Assembly: GCA_003212795.1 (NCBI GenBank) | Contig: QCOV01000001.1 | Coordinates: 277,321-341,320, forward strand | Direction: 5' to 3' | Length of the DNA stretch: 64,000 nt | Source of the DNA: OCS116 cluster bacterium AG-435-F03 | GTDB lineage: Bacteria > Pseudomonadota > Alphaproteobacteria > MED-G09 | Shown: positions 44,572 through 53,249 of the stretch, piece by piece | Numbering within the stretch: the stretch's first letter is position 1 | Layout of the letters: the number at the start of each line of letters is the position of its first letter | Program-made: the position numbers and the translations under genes | Notes under the pieces: generated by a model | What the model saw: the letters and a program-made list of their open reading frames with translations, nothing else | Database searches by the model: none | What the model was told of the DNA's origin: nothing

Positions 44572-46977
44572 ATGGCTAAAGATACAAAATCAAATAATTT
44601 ACCGGTTCTTCCATTAAGAAACATTGTAGTGTTTCCTAATATGGTTGTGCCTCTTTTTGTCGGACGAGATAAATCAATTAATGCTCTTGAACAGGTTATG
44701 GATAAAGATCAAGAGCTTTTATTTCTTTCACAAAAAAATTCAGATGTTGATGATCCTTCTGAAACTGATCTTTATGAAATAGGAACAAAAGGAAAGATTC
44801 TTCAACTTTTAAAACTGCCAGATGGTACTGTTAAGGTTCTTGTGGAAGGCATAGCAAGATGCAAAGTTAAAAATATTAAATTTTCTTCAGACTTTGTTAA
44901 TGCTGAAATTGAAGAACTCCCAAAAAATGAGAAAATCTCAGATACAATTAAAGCTTTAGGAAGATCAGTTGTTTCTAAATATGAAACCTACGCTAATATT
45001 AATAATAAAACATCTTCTGAAGTTTTGACTTCTGTTAAAGATATTGAAAATGAAGACAAGTTAGCTGATACAGTCGCAAGTCAGATTGCTATTAATATTC
45101 AAGAGAAACAAAAGATACTCGAAGAAGTTGATCTTGAAAAAAGATTAAATATGATTTTATCATATATTGAAGGTGAGTTATCAGTTCTTCAGGTTGAAAA
45201 AAAGATACGAAGAAGAGTTAAAAACCAAATGGAAAAGACTCAAAAAGAGTATTATTTGAATGAACAAATGAAAGCCATACAAAAAGAATTAGAGGATGGT
45301 GAGGGCGGAGCCTCAGAGGATATTGCTGAGTTAAATGAAAAAATTAATAAAACTAAACTATCTAAAGAGGCAAAAGAAAAAGCCCTAAATGAATTAAAAA
45401 AACTCAAGCAAATGAGTCCTATGTCAGCTGAAGCTACTGTTGTAAGAAATTATCTTGATTGGCTGCTTGATATACCTTGGGGTAAAAAGAAAAGAATTAA
45501 AAAAGACATAAATAAATCTCAGGAGATTTTAGATAAAGATCATTATGGTCTTGAAAAAGTTAAGGATAGAATTACTGAGTATTTAGCAGTTCAAAATAGA
45601 TCTTCAAAAGTCAAAGGTCCAATTTTATGCCTAGTAGGACCTCCAGGTGTTGGCAAAACTTCTCTTGGAAAATCAATAGCAAGCGCAACTGGTAGAGAAT
45701 TTATAAGAATGTCTCTTGGTGGCGTTAGAGATGAGGCAGAAATTAGGGGTCATAGAAGAACTTATATAGGCTCAATGCCCGGAAGAATAATTCAAGCGCT
45801 AAAAAAAGTTAAAACATCAAATCCCATTTTCCTTTTAGATGAAATTGATAAATTAGGGCAAGATTTTAGAGGTGATCCAGCATCTGCTCTTTTAGAGGTT
45901 TTAGATCCAGAGCAAAATAATGCTTTTAATGACCATTATTTGGAAGTTGATTATGATCTATCTCAAGTCATGTTCGTTACTACAGCTAATACAATGAACA
46001 TTCCTGGTCCACTTTTAGATAGAATGGAAATAATAAGAATAGCTGGTTATACAGAGGAAGAAAAACTAGAAATCGCTAAAAGACACCTTATAGAAAAAGT
46101 TAAAGAGAATAATGCCCTTACCGATAAGGAGTTTAAAATTTCTGATGATGTTATAAGGTCCGTAATTCAAAATTATACTAGAGAGGCAGGCGTTAGAAAT
46201 CTTGAAAGAGAGTTAAATTCTCTTGGAAGAAAAGCAGTTAAAGAAATTTCTCAAAACAAAAGTGATTCGCTAAATGTAAGTTCTAACAATATTTCTGATT
46301 ATTTAGGTGTAAAAAAGTTTAGATACGGAAAAAAAGAAAATGATGATTTAATAGGTGTTGTTACTGGACTTGCTTGGACTCAAGTTGGAGGTGATATCTT
46401 GAATGTTGAAGCTGTTATGGTTCCTGGCCAAGGTAAAATTAGGACTACTGGAAAACTTGGCGATGTTATGAAGGAGTCGATAGATGCAGCATCATCATTT
46501 GTAAGATCAAGAGCTGTAAACTATGGTATTGAACCACCAATTTTTCAAAGAAAAGATATTCATGTTCATGTTCCAGAAGGAGCCACCCCAAAAGATGGTC
46601 CATCTGCTGGTGTCGCAATGATAATAGCAATTATCTCAGTAATGGCAGGAATCCCTGTAAAAAACGATGTTGCGATGACTGGAGAAATGTCACTAAGAGG
46701 TCGTGTACTACCTATTGGAGGTTTAAAAGAAAAATTATTAGCAGCCTTAAGATCAGGAATTAAAACTGTATTAGTTCCATCGGATAATGATCGTGAGTTA
46801 TCAGAAGTTCCTGATAACATCAAAGATAAGCTTGATATTAAATTAGTTTCAACAATAGATGAGGCACTCGAACTAGCTTTAGTAAGAAAGCCAGATGCAA
46901 TTGATTGGGATGAAGATGCATGGCTTGCGGAGCAAAGAAAAATATCTGAGAATAACCCAAATTTTACAGCTCATTAA
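44572..46977 (+). CDS. lon: ATP-dependent protease La (Lon)
   Basis: Lon degrades misfolded and short-lived regulatory proteins. The 801-residue length is typical of LonA. Domains in order are an N-terminal substrate domain (NNLPVLPLRNIVVFPNMVVPL, about 1-200), a coiled-coil stretch (about 200-300), the AAA+ module with GPPGVGKTS (about 353) and FLLDEIDKLGQD (about 420), and the C-terminal protease domain. The catalytic Ser is in PKDGPSAGVAM (about 678) and the Lys in GLKEKLLAALRSG (about 722). Gene order clpX-lon-hup is conserved in alphaproteobacteria. Confidence 0.98.
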   Translation: MAKDTKSNNLPVLPLRNIVVFPNMVVPLFVGRDKSINALEQVMDKDQELLFLSQKNSDVDDPSETDLYEIGTKGKILQLLKLPDGTVKVLVEGIARCKVKNIKFSSDFVNAEIEELPKNEKISDTIKALGRSVVSKYETYANINNKTSSEVLTSVKDIENEDKLADTVASQIAINIQEKQKILEEVDLEKRLNMILSYIEGELSVLQVEKKIRRRVKNQMEKTQKEYYLNEQMKAIQKELEDGEGGASEDIAELNEKINKTKLSKEAKEKALNELKKLKQMSPMSAEATVVRNYLDWLLDIPWGKKKRIKKDINKSQEILDKDHYGLEKVKDRITEYLAVQNRSSKVKGPILCLVGPPGVGKTSLGKSIASATGREFIRMSLGGVRDEAEIRGHRRTYIGSMPGRIIQALKKVKTSNPIFLLDEIDKLGQDFRGDPASALLEVLDPEQNNAFNDHYLEVDYDLSQVMFVTTANTMNIPGPLLDRMEIIRIAGYTEEEKLEIAKRHLIEKVKENNALTDKEFKISDDVIRSVIQNYTREAGVRNLERELNSLGRKAVKEISQNKSDSLNVSSNNISDYLGVKKFRYGKKENDDLIGVVTGLAWTQVGGDILNVEAVMVPGQGKIRTTGKLGDVMKESIDAASSFVRSRAVNYGIEPPIFQRKDIHVHVPEGATPKDGPSAGVAMIIAIISVMAGIPVKNDVAMTGEMSLRGRVLPIGGLKEKLLAALRSGIKTVLVPSDNDRELSEVPDNIKDKLDIKLVSTIDEALELALVRKPDAIDWDEDAWLAEQRKISENNPNFTAH

Positions 46978-46996
46978 AAAAAATATTCAATTTTTT

Positions 46997-47026
46997 TTGA
47001 CCTCTATATACGATTAAGCCTAAATT
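46997..47026 (+). promoter_or_regulatory. Candidate sigma-70 promoter of hup
   Basis: TTGACC and TAAATT are separated by 18 bases in the 82-base gap between lon and hup. The predicted start lies about 25 bases before the hup ATG, with AGAGAGG as ribosome-binding site. A T8 run precedes the -35, but no hairpin is seen for lon termination. Confidence 0.5.
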
Positions 47027-47059
47027 TAGTGATATTCAACAAACTAGAGAGGTTTAAAA

Positions 47060-47335
47060 ATGAATAAAAATGATCTAATTGATGCAATGGCAAGTTCATC
47101 TGGTTTAAGTAAAGCTGATGCTGGCAGAGCTTTAGAAGCTTTTACTGGCGCGGTTACTTCAGCCTTATCAGGTGGCGGTAATGTAAAAATTACTGGCTTT
47201 GGAACTTTTTCAGTAAGCCATAGAGCTGCTACTACTGGAAGAAATCCAAGAACAGGTGAAGCTATCCAAATCGCAGCATCGAAAAATGCAAAATTTAAAT
47301 CTGGTAAAGGTTTAAAAGACGCCGTTAATAGATAA
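47060..47335 (+). CDS. hup: DNA-binding protein HU
   Basis: HU is a small nucleoid protein that bends and compacts DNA. It has 91 residues, beginning MNKNDLIDAMASSSGLSKADAGRAL, with the family core VKITGFGTFSV and the DNA-binding beta-arm GRNPRTGEAIQIAASK, ending KSGKGLKDAVNR. It is HU rather than IHF by position after lon and by sequence of the arm. A strong AGAGAGG lies before the ATG. It is followed within about 50 bases by tRNA-Val. Confidence 0.96.
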   Translation: MNKNDLIDAMASSSGLSKADAGRALEAFTGAVTSALSGGGNVKITGFGTFSVSHRAATTGRNPRTGEAIQIAASKNAKFKSGKGLKDAVNR

Positions 47336-47340
47336 AAAAA

Positions 47341-47390
47341 CCAAAGACAAAATCTTATTTATTTTATATAGATACTTAGATTGTCTTTGG
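47341..47390. repeat. 10-base inverted repeat between hup and tRNA-Val
   Basis: CCAAAGACAA (47341-47350) and its exact reverse complement TTGTCTTTGG (47381-47390) flank 30 AT-rich bases. The right arm includes the first two bases of tRNA-Val. On the plus strand the repeat is not followed by T; on the minus strand it is followed by T6, but no minus-strand gene would use it. The interval also contains AAGACA-N17-TATAGA, a possible promoter for the tRNA. Confidence 0.6.
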
Positions 47391-47464
47391 GCGGTTAGCT
47401 CAGTTGGTAGAGCATCTGGTTTACATCCAGAGGGTCGGGAGTTCGAGCCTCTCACCGCCCACCA
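47389..47464 (+). tRNA. tRNA-Val (anticodon UAC)
   Basis: The acceptor stem GGGCGGT pairs with ACCGCCC, and A plus CCA are encoded. The anticodon arm TCTGG-TTTACAT-CCAGA gives TAC, which reads GUN valine codons. The T-arm is GGGAGTTCGAGCCTCTC. The total is 76 bases. A hairpin terminator follows at once. Confidence 0.98.
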
Positions 47465-47472
47465 TTGAATAA

Positions 47473-47502
47473 AAAAAGGTCTAATTTTTATTAGACCTTT
47501 TT
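47473..47502 (+). terminator. Intrinsic terminator after tRNA-Val
   Basis: A perfect 12-base stem (AAAAAGGTCTAA with its complement) closes a TTTTTA loop and ends in TTTTT on the plus strand. It sits eight bases after the CCA of tRNA-Val and separates it from tRNA-Asp. Confidence 0.88.
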
Positions 47503-47513
47503 CATAGAAACGC

Positions 47514-47542
47514 TTGATTTAAATTCGCTTGAGCATTAAAAA
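47514..47542 (+). promoter_or_regulatory. Candidate promoter of tRNA-Asp
   Basis: TTGATT and TAAAAA are spaced by 17 bases between the tRNA-Val terminator and tRNA-Asp. The predicted start lies about seven bases before the mature tRNA. The -10 match is modest. Confidence 0.35.
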
Positions 47543-47555
47543 GTTATCTTAATGC

Positions 47556-47632
47556 GGGGGTGTAGCTCAGTTGGTTAGAGCGCTGGCCTGTCACGCCAGA
47601 GGCCGCGAGTTCGAGTCTCGTCACTCCCGCCA
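47556..47632 (+). tRNA. tRNA-Asp (anticodon GUC)
   Basis: The acceptor GGGGGTG pairs with CACTCCC (one G-U pair), followed by the discriminator G and encoded CCA. The anticodon arm CTGGC-CTGTCAC-GCCAG gives GTC. The D-arm GCTCAGTTGGTTAGAGC and T-loop GAGTTCGAGTCTC are standard, giving 77 bases. No terminator is evident before the aldehyde dehydrogenase gene 69 bases downstream. Confidence 0.97.
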
Positions 47633-47701
47633 TCTTAAATCTATTTGTTGATTGATTTCTAATCTTTATATAAATTTATAATAAATTTATTGAGGATTAA
47701 A

Positions 47702-49129
47702 ATGTCAGATAAAAAAGAATTAGAAAGAATACTGGAAGTTCAAAAAAAAGCCCATTTAAGAGATGGTCCTCTTTCCCTTGAACAGAGAAAAGAATGGATT
47801 GATAGACTTATTAATTCTATTATCGAGTACCAAGATAAAATTCCAGTTGCAATATCAAAAGACTTTAGCCATAGGAGTGAAACTAGTTCTTTGCTAACTG
47901 ATGTAGCCTCATCGATAACATCACTCAAAATTGCTAAAAATAATATTAAACAATGGATGAGGCCTTCAAAAAGAAGAGTGTCACCTTCAATCTTGGGTTT
48001 ACTAGGAGCTAAATTGAGAGTTGAATATCAACCATTAGGAACAATTGGACTTATAAGTCCATGGAATTTCCCTGTTGTTTTAACTTTTGGCCCTTTGGGA
48101 AGTATTTTTGCTGCGGGTAATCGTGTAATGATAAAACCATCAGAATTTACTCCAAGAACATCGGAATTAATGAAAAATATGTTCGAAGATAATTTTTCTG
48201 AGGAAGAGGTTGCTGTGATAACTGGAGGTCCTGAAGTAGGTGCAGATTTTTCATCTCTTCCCTTTGATCATTTGCTATTTACGGGTGCAACATCAATAGG
48301 AAAGCATGTTATGAGAGCCGCTTCAGAGAATCTTGTTCCTGTAACGCTCGAGTTAGGAGGAAAATCACCAGTTATAATTTCGGATACAAGTAATGTTGAG
48401 CAATCTTCAAAAAGGATTATTGCAGGTAAAACTATGAATGCTGGTCAAATTTGCCTTGCTCCTGATTATGTATTATTACCAGAAAATAAACTCGATAAAT
48501 TTATAATGCATGCAAAAGAGACTGTTTCAACTATGTTTCCTTCAATAAAAGATAATGATGATTATACCTCTGTAATTAATGAAAGGCATTATTCTAGGCT
48601 TAAATCTTATATTGATGAGGCAAAAGATAATGGGTGTGAAGTTATAGAAATTAATCCTGCTGAAGAAGACTTTGAACAACAGGAGCATTATAAAATTCCT
48701 CCAACTTTATTAATCAATCCAGACGATAATTTGAAAGTGATGCAGGAAGAAATATTTGGACCAATTTTACCAATAAAAACATATAAAGAATTTGGTGAAA
48801 CAATTGATTATGTTAATAAAAAAGATAGACCGCTTGGTTTATATTATTTTGGTAGTAATAATAATGAATTATCAACCGTTTTAAATAAAACAACATCTGG
48901 CGGCGTCACGGTTAACGATGTAATTTTTCATGTAGCACAAGATAACGCTCCTTTTGGCGGAGTTGGCCCATCTGGAATGGGTTCATACCATGGTGAGGAG
49001 GGGTTTAAGAATTTTTCTCATGCTAAAACTATCTTTACTCAAACAAAATTAGATAATGTTATATCTGTATTTAGACCGCCATATGGATCTAAGGCAAGAA
49101 AAGCTCTTAAATCTCAAATTAAAGCTTAA
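47702..49129 (+). CDS. Aldehyde dehydrogenase (coniferyl-aldehyde-dehydrogenase-like)
   Basis: This NAD(P)-dependent enzyme oxidises an aldehyde to an acid. It has 475 residues. The family features are PWNFPVVLTFGPL (about 124), the catalytic Glu in VTLELGGKSP (about 218) and the catalytic Cys in NAGQICLAPDYVLLP (about 254). The C-terminal segment GPSGMGSYHGEEGFKNFSHAKTIF is typical of the CalB/YwdH-like branch. The natural substrate is not known. The ATG with GAGG six bases upstream is preferred to an in-frame TTG. With the hydrolase that follows after nine bases, it separates the tRNAs from the nuo operon. Confidence 0.9.
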   Translation: MSDKKELERILEVQKKAHLRDGPLSLEQRKEWIDRLINSIIEYQDKIPVAISKDFSHRSETSSLLTDVASSITSLKIAKNNIKQWMRPSKRRVSPSILGLLGAKLRVEYQPLGTIGLISPWNFPVVLTFGPLGSIFAAGNRVMIKPSEFTPRTSELMKNMFEDNFSEEEVAVITGGPEVGADFSSLPFDHLLFTGATSIGKHVMRAASENLVPVTLELGGKSPVIISDTSNVEQSSKRIIAGKTMNAGQICLAPDYVLLPENKLDKFIMHAKETVSTMFPSIKDNDDYTSVINERHYSRLKSYIDEAKDNGCEVIEINPAEEDFEQQEHYKIPPTLLINPDDNLKVMQEEIFGPILPIKTYKEFGETIDYVNKKDRPLGLYYFGSNNNELSTVLNKTTSGGVTVNDVIFHVAQDNAPFGGVGPSGMGSYHGEEGFKNFSHAKTIFTQTKLDNVISVFRPPYGSKARKALKSQIKA

Positions 49130-49138
49130 AATAAAAAT

Positions 49139-49894
49139 ATGCCTAAGATAGACAGAAACGGAGTCAATATTAATTATGAAGTTTATGGAAGCGGTTCTCC
49201 GCTTTTTTTAACACACGGTTTTTCAGCAACTTCTAAAATGTGGGATGATCAAATTGACACATTAAGTAAATATTTTACTCTAATAGTTTGGGATATGAGA
49301 GGGCATGGACAAAGTGACTATCCTGATGATGAAAAATTATATAATGAGGAAGAAACAATTGAGGATATAAGAGAAATTTTATTCGATTTAAAAATTGATA
49401 AAGTTAATATTGGGGGTATGTCTTTAGGAGGATATATGTCTCTAGCTTTCTATTATAAATATCCAGAAATGGTCGATTCTTTATTAATAATTGATACTGG
49501 GCCTGGCTTTAAAAATGCTGAAGCAAGAGAAGGTTGGAATAATTATGCCTTAAAGCAAGCAAAAAAATTCGACGAAGTTGGTTTAGATAGTTTAATTGGT
49601 AAAAGCAAGGAGATGAATCCTCTTAATCATAGAAACGCTAAAGGATTGGTTCATGCTGCAAAAGGGATGCTAACTCAAAAAGATGATAGAATAATCAATG
49701 AACTTCCTAATATAAAGGTGCCATCATTAATTGTCGTAGGCGAACATGATAAACCATTTCTTGCTGCAGCAGACTATATGGAGAAAAAGATTAAAAACTC
49801 AAGAAAAATTATCATAAAGGATGCTGGTCACGCTGTTAATATTGATCAACCAGATATTTTCAATGATGAGATAAAAAGGTTTTTATTGCCGTAA
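49139..49894 (+). CDS. Alpha/beta hydrolase (possible esterase or lactonase-like)
   Basis: This is a 251-residue alpha/beta-hydrolase. The oxyanion/first-strand region is LFLTHGFSATSKMWDDQ, followed by WDMRGHGQSDYPDD. The nucleophile is in IGGMSLGGYMS (Ser about 98), the acid in VVGEHDKPF (about 202) and the histidine in KDAGHAVNIDQP (about 230). It resembles the 3-oxoadipate enol-lactonase/chloroperoxidase-like group, but the substrate cannot be named. The pairing with the aldehyde dehydrogenase suggests they act in one catabolic route, which is inference. Confidence 0.87.
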   Translation: MPKIDRNGVNINYEVYGSGSPLFLTHGFSATSKMWDDQIDTLSKYFTLIVWDMRGHGQSDYPDDEKLYNEEETIEDIREILFDLKIDKVNIGGMSLGGYMSLAFYYKYPEMVDSLLIIDTGPGFKNAEAREGWNNYALKQAKKFDEVGLDSLIGKSKEMNPLNHRNAKGLVHAAKGMLTQKDDRIINELPNIKVPSLIVVGEHDKPFLAAADYMEKKIKNSRKIIIKDAGHAVNIDQPDIFNDEIKRFLLP

Positions 49895-49966
49895 TTTTTT
49901 CGCCGAAAACCTTGGAAAAAAGTTATTTATTCCTATATATAATCATGTAATCAAAGCGTGAATCGG

Positions 49967-49989
49967 TTATAAATTTCTTAAATTTATAA
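49967..49989. repeat. AT-only palindrome in the nuo leader
   Basis: TTATAAATTT and AAATTTATAA flank CTT, 20 bases before the nuoA ATG and its GGAGAGG ribosome-binding site. Upstream, TTGGAA (49912-49917) with TATATA 16-18 bases later is a possible nuo promoter. The palindrome could be an operator or a weak leader hairpin, or arise by chance in AT-rich sequence. Confidence 0.35.
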
Positions 49990-50010
49990 TTCTTTATATG
50001 GAGAGGTTAA

Positions 50011-50376
50011 ATGCATTCCATTTTGAACGACTACCTTCCAATATTAATTTTTATGTCATTAGCTGCTTTTGTTGTTATGGCTTTGACATTGCCTCCTATA
50101 TTATTTGCTCCAAAAAACCCTGATAAAGAGAAATTATCTCAGTATGAGTGTGGTTTCGAACCTTTTGATGATGCAAGAACTAAATTTGATATTAGATTTT
50201 ACTTAGTTGCTATTCTTTTTATAATTTTTGATCTAGAGGTCGCGTTTTTATTTCCTTGGGCAGTAGTTTTTGGTGATATAGGTATTTTTGGTTTTGTATC
50301 TATGATGGTTTTTCTTGGAGTGCTTACTATTGGTTTCATTTATGAATGGAAAAAAGGTGCTTTGGAATGGGATTAA
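50011..50376 (+). CDS. nuoA: NADH-quinone oxidoreductase subunit A
   Basis: NuoA is a small membrane subunit at the junction of the arms of complex I. It has 121 residues with three transmembrane helices (about 7-30, 63-85 and 90-112). The conserved loop [14 protein letters not shown] (about 46) is followed by [25 protein letters not shown]. The gene opens the 14-gene nuo operon with a strong GGAGAGG. Its TAA shares a base with the nuoB ATG (TAATG). Confidence 0.97.
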   Translation: MHSILNDYLPILIFMSLAAFVVMALTLPPILFAPKNPDKEKLSQYECGFEPFDDARTKFDIRFYLVAILFIIFDLEVAFLFPWAVVFGDIGIFGFVSMMVFLGVLTIGFIYEWKKGALEWD

Positions 50377-50873
50377 TGGAAAACAAAGATATAAAAAAAT
50401 TATCAACAGAAATTGATAATAAAGGTTTTTTTGTTACTTCTACAGAGGCCCTTATAAATTGGGCAAGAACCGGTTCACTTCATTGGATGACATTTGGTCT
50501 TGCTTGTTGTGCAATTGAGATGTTTCAGACAAATGGCCCCCGTTATGACCTTGAAAGATATGGAGCTGCTCCTAGAGGTTCTCCTCGTCAATCAGATGTA
50601 ATGATCGTTGCCGGAACACTAACAAATAAAATGGCTCCAGCAATTAGAAAAGTATATGATCAAATGCCTGAGCCAAGATATGTAATATCTATGGGATCAT
50701 GTGCTAATGGAGGAGGTTACTATCACTATTCTTACTCAGTTGTAAGAGGTTGCGATAGAATTCTACCCGTAGACATTTATGTGCCTGGATGTCCGCCTAC
50801 AGCAGAAGCCTTAATGTATGGAATACTTCAACTTCAAAAGAAAATTAGAAGAACAGGAACAATAGAAAGATAG
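50376..50873 (+). CDS. nuoB: NADH-quinone oxidoreductase subunit B
   Basis: NuoB holds cluster N2, the last Fe-S centre before ubiquinone. The four ligands are visible in [17 protein letters not shown] and [11 protein letters not shown]. The 165-residue product starting MENKDIKKL was chosen because its ATG overlaps the nuoA stop; in-frame ATGs 9 and further bases upstream lie inside nuoA. The length and [14 protein letters not shown] segment are typical of alphaproteobacterial and mitochondrial (PSST) proteins. Confidence 0.97.
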   Translation: MENKDIKKLSTEIDNKGFFVTSTEALINWARTGSLHWMTFGLACCAIEMFQTNGPRYDLERYGAAPRGSPRQSDVMIVAGTLTNKMAPAIRKVYDQMPEPRYVISMGSCANGGGYYHYSYSVVRGCDRILPVDIYVPGCPPTAEALMYGILQLQKKIRRTGTIER

Positions 50874-50882
50874 AGAAAACTT

Positions 50883-51506
50883 ATGAAAAAATTCAAAATG
50901 CCTGAAACTCTATCTCAAGAAATTAATAATTTTGAGTTACTTAACTCCTTTATTCTAAAAAGAGAGATATTTGATAAAAATTTGATTATTCTTGTTGATC
51001 AATCAAACTTAATTAATGTCTTTAAAATTTTAAAAGATGAACAAGATTTTGCTTTTACACAGCTGACTGATTTATGTGGAGTAGATCTTCCTCACGAAGA
51101 AATTAGATTCCAAGTTGTATATAATCTGTTGTCTATGAGTAATAATTCAAGGCTTACCGTTAAAGCTTTTACTGATAACTCTAATTCAGTTCCTTCAATT
51201 AAAAAAATATATCCAGCAGCTGATTGGTATGAAAGAGAAGCTTTTGATTTATATGGTATTAATTTTAGTGGGCATGATGATCTTAGAAGAATTTTAACTG
51301 ATTATGGTTTTGAGGGTCATCCCTTAAGAAAGGACTTTCCATTAACTGGTAATGTAGAAGTTAGATATGACCCTGACCAAGAGAGGGTAATCTATGAGAA
51401 AGTTGATTTAAAACAGGAATACAGAGATTTTGATTTCGAAAGCGCATGGAAAGGCTTTAATTACCCTGAAAACCAAAACGATATAGAAGAAAGCACTGAT
51501 GACTGA
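50883..51506 (+). CDS. nuoC: NADH-quinone oxidoreductase subunit C
   Basis: NuoC is the 30-kDa subunit of the peripheral arm next to NuoD; it is a separate gene here, as in alphaproteobacteria, not fused as in E. coli. The 207 residues contain the family segment [20 protein letters not shown], then [23 protein letters not shown]. The C-terminus is acidic. Its end overlaps the nuoD start by eight bases. Confidence 0.97.
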   Translation: MKKFKMPETLSQEINNFELLNSFILKREIFDKNLIILVDQSNLINVFKILKDEQDFAFTQLTDLCGVDLPHEEIRFQVVYNLLSMSNNSRLTVKAFTDNSNSVPSIKKIYPAADWYEREAFDLYGINFSGHDDLRRILTDYGFEGHPLRKDFPLTGNVEVRYDPDQERVIYEKVDLKQEYRDFDFESAWKGFNYPENQNDIEESTDD

Positions 51507-52677
51507 AAAAGAAAATGAAAAATTTAGAATAAATTTTGGCCCTCAACATCCAGCTGCTCACGGTGTATTAAGACTAATTCTTGATTTAGATGGAGAAGTT
51601 GTTGAAAGGGTTGAGCCTCACATAGGGTTACTACATAGAGGAACTGAAAAACTAATTGAGAGCAAAACATATCTACAAGCATTACCTTATTTTGATAGAT
51701 TGGATTATGTTGCCCCGATGAATCAAGAACATGCCTTTGCTCTTGCTACCGAACAGTTGCTTAACATAAATATACCTATAAGAGCTCAACATATTAGAGT
51801 TTTATTTTCAGAAATTGGAAGAATTCTTAATCATATGATTAATGTGCCTGCACAAGCTATGGATGTTGGAGCATTAACGCCAACATTATGGGGTTGGGAA
51901 GAAAGAGAAAAATTAATGACCTTTTATGAGAGAGCATGTGGATCCCGACTTCATGCTGCTTATTTTAGAACCGGCGGCGTCCATCAAGATATAGATGAAA
52001 GCTTGATAAATGATATTTATGAATTCTGCGATCCATTTTTAAAGGTAGTTGATGATCTTGAGAGTTTGCTAACAGAAAATAGGATATTTAAACAAAGAAA
52101 TGTTGATATTGGAGTTGTCACTAAGAAAGATGTATTAGATTGGGGTTTAACTGGCGTGATGGCTAGAGGATCCGGTTATAACTGGGACCTTAGAAAGACT
52201 CAGCCATATGAATCTTATGATGAGTATGATTTTAAAATACCCGTAGGAAAAAACGGTGATAATTACGATAGGTATTTAATAAGAGTAGAAGAGTGCAGGC
52301 AATCAGTATTAATAATGAAACAAGCGATTGAAAAGCTTAAGCCAGGACCGATTGTCACCGATGATAGAAAAGTAGCACCGCCAAAAAGAGCTGAAATGAA
52401 AATATCTATGGAAGCTCTAATACACCATTTTAAATTATATACTGAAGGATATGATGTAGGGCCTGGTGAAGTATATGCTTCTATTGAAGCTCCAAAAGGA
52501 GAGTTTGGTGTTTATCTAATAGCTGATGGAACAAATAAGCCTTATAGGTGTAAAATTAGAGCTCCTGGCTTTGCTCATCTTCAAGCCTTAGATTATTTAA
52601 CAAGAGGACATCTTCTTCCAGATTTATCAGCTGTTTTAGGATCTTTAGATCTTGTTTTTGGCGAGGTAGATAGATGA
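51499..52677 (+). CDS. nuoD: NADH-quinone oxidoreductase subunit D
   Basis: NuoD is the 49-kDa subunit forming the ubiquinone-binding cavity with NuoB. It has 392 residues. It begins with [16 protein letters not shown], which contains the conserved quinone-site histidine, followed by [14 protein letters not shown]. Later markers are RTGGVHQDI and [15 protein letters not shown], with the ending [13 protein letters not shown]. It is separate from nuoC, with eight bases of overlap. nuoE overlaps its end by four bases. Confidence 0.98.
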   Translation: MTEKENEKFRINFGPQHPAAHGVLRLILDLDGEVVERVEPHIGLLHRGTEKLIESKTYLQALPYFDRLDYVAPMNQEHAFALATEQLLNINIPIRAQHIRVLFSEIGRILNHMINVPAQAMDVGALTPTLWGWEEREKLMTFYERACGSRLHAAYFRTGGVHQDIDESLINDIYEFCDPFLKVVDDLESLLTENRIFKQRNVDIGVVTKKDVLDWGLTGVMARGSGYNWDLRKTQPYESYDEYDFKIPVGKNGDNYDRYLIRVEECRQSVLIMKQAIEKLKPGPIVTDDRKVAPPKRAEMKISMEALIHHFKLYTEGYDVGPGEVYASIEAPKGEFGVYLIADGTNKPYRCKIRAPGFAHLQALDYLTRGHLLPDLSAVLGSLDLVFGEVDR

Positions 52678-53249
52678 CAGTTAGAAGATTGGCAGATAAT
52701 CAAGATATAAATTTTAAATTTGATAACCATGATTTAAAATTTTTAAATTCTTTATTAGAAAATTATCCAAAAGATAAAAAACAATCTGCTGTTGTACCAA
52801 GTTTGTTTTATGCTCAACGTAAAGCAGGGGGTTGGCTTCCTGAAAAAGCAATTCTTGCTGTCTCCGATTTTTTAGATATGCCAAAAATTAGGGTTCTTGA
52901 AATTGCTACTTTTTATTCAATGTTTAACTTGCAGCCAAGTGGCGACCACTTTGTTCAAGTCTGTGGAACAACTCCTTGTTGGCTTAGAGGAGCTGAAAAT
53001 ATCAAGAAGGCGTGTAAAGACTATATTGGTCAAGAGCGTGAAGTTTCTAAAGATGGTCTTTGTTGGATAGAAGTCGAATGTTTGGGTGCATGTGTTAATG
53101 CTCCAATGATACAGATTAATGATGATTATTATGAAGATTTAGATTACGAAAGCACAGTAAAGATTCTAAAGGATATAAAAAATAAAAAAAATATTATTAA
53201 AGGATCTCAAATAGGTCGTAAATCTTCTGAACCGTTAGAAAGAGATTAA
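52674..53249 (+). CDS. nuoE: NADH-quinone oxidoreductase subunit E
   Basis: NuoE (24-kDa subunit) carries the [2Fe-2S] cluster N1a in a thioredoxin-like fold. It has 191 residues. The four cysteines are in [13 protein letters not shown] and in [12 protein letters not shown]. The N-terminal helical region includes [18 protein letters not shown]. nuoF begins directly at the base after its stop. The last 25 residues are basic and not conserved. Confidence 0.97.
   Translation: MTVRRLADNQDINFKFDNHDLKFLNSLLENYPKDKKQSAVVPSLFYAQRKAGGWLPEKAILAVSDFLDMPKIRVLEIATFYSMFNLQPSGDHFVQVCGTTPCWLRGAENIKKACKDYIGQEREVSKDGLCWIEVECLGACVNAPMIQINDDYYEDLDYESTVKILKDIKNKKNIIKGSQIGRKSSEPLERD

Noticed and set aside
47702-49894. 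Genomic island at the tRNA-Asp gene
   Set aside because: Only two metabolic genes, no integrase, no duplicated tRNA end and no change in base use; kept only as a low-interest junction.
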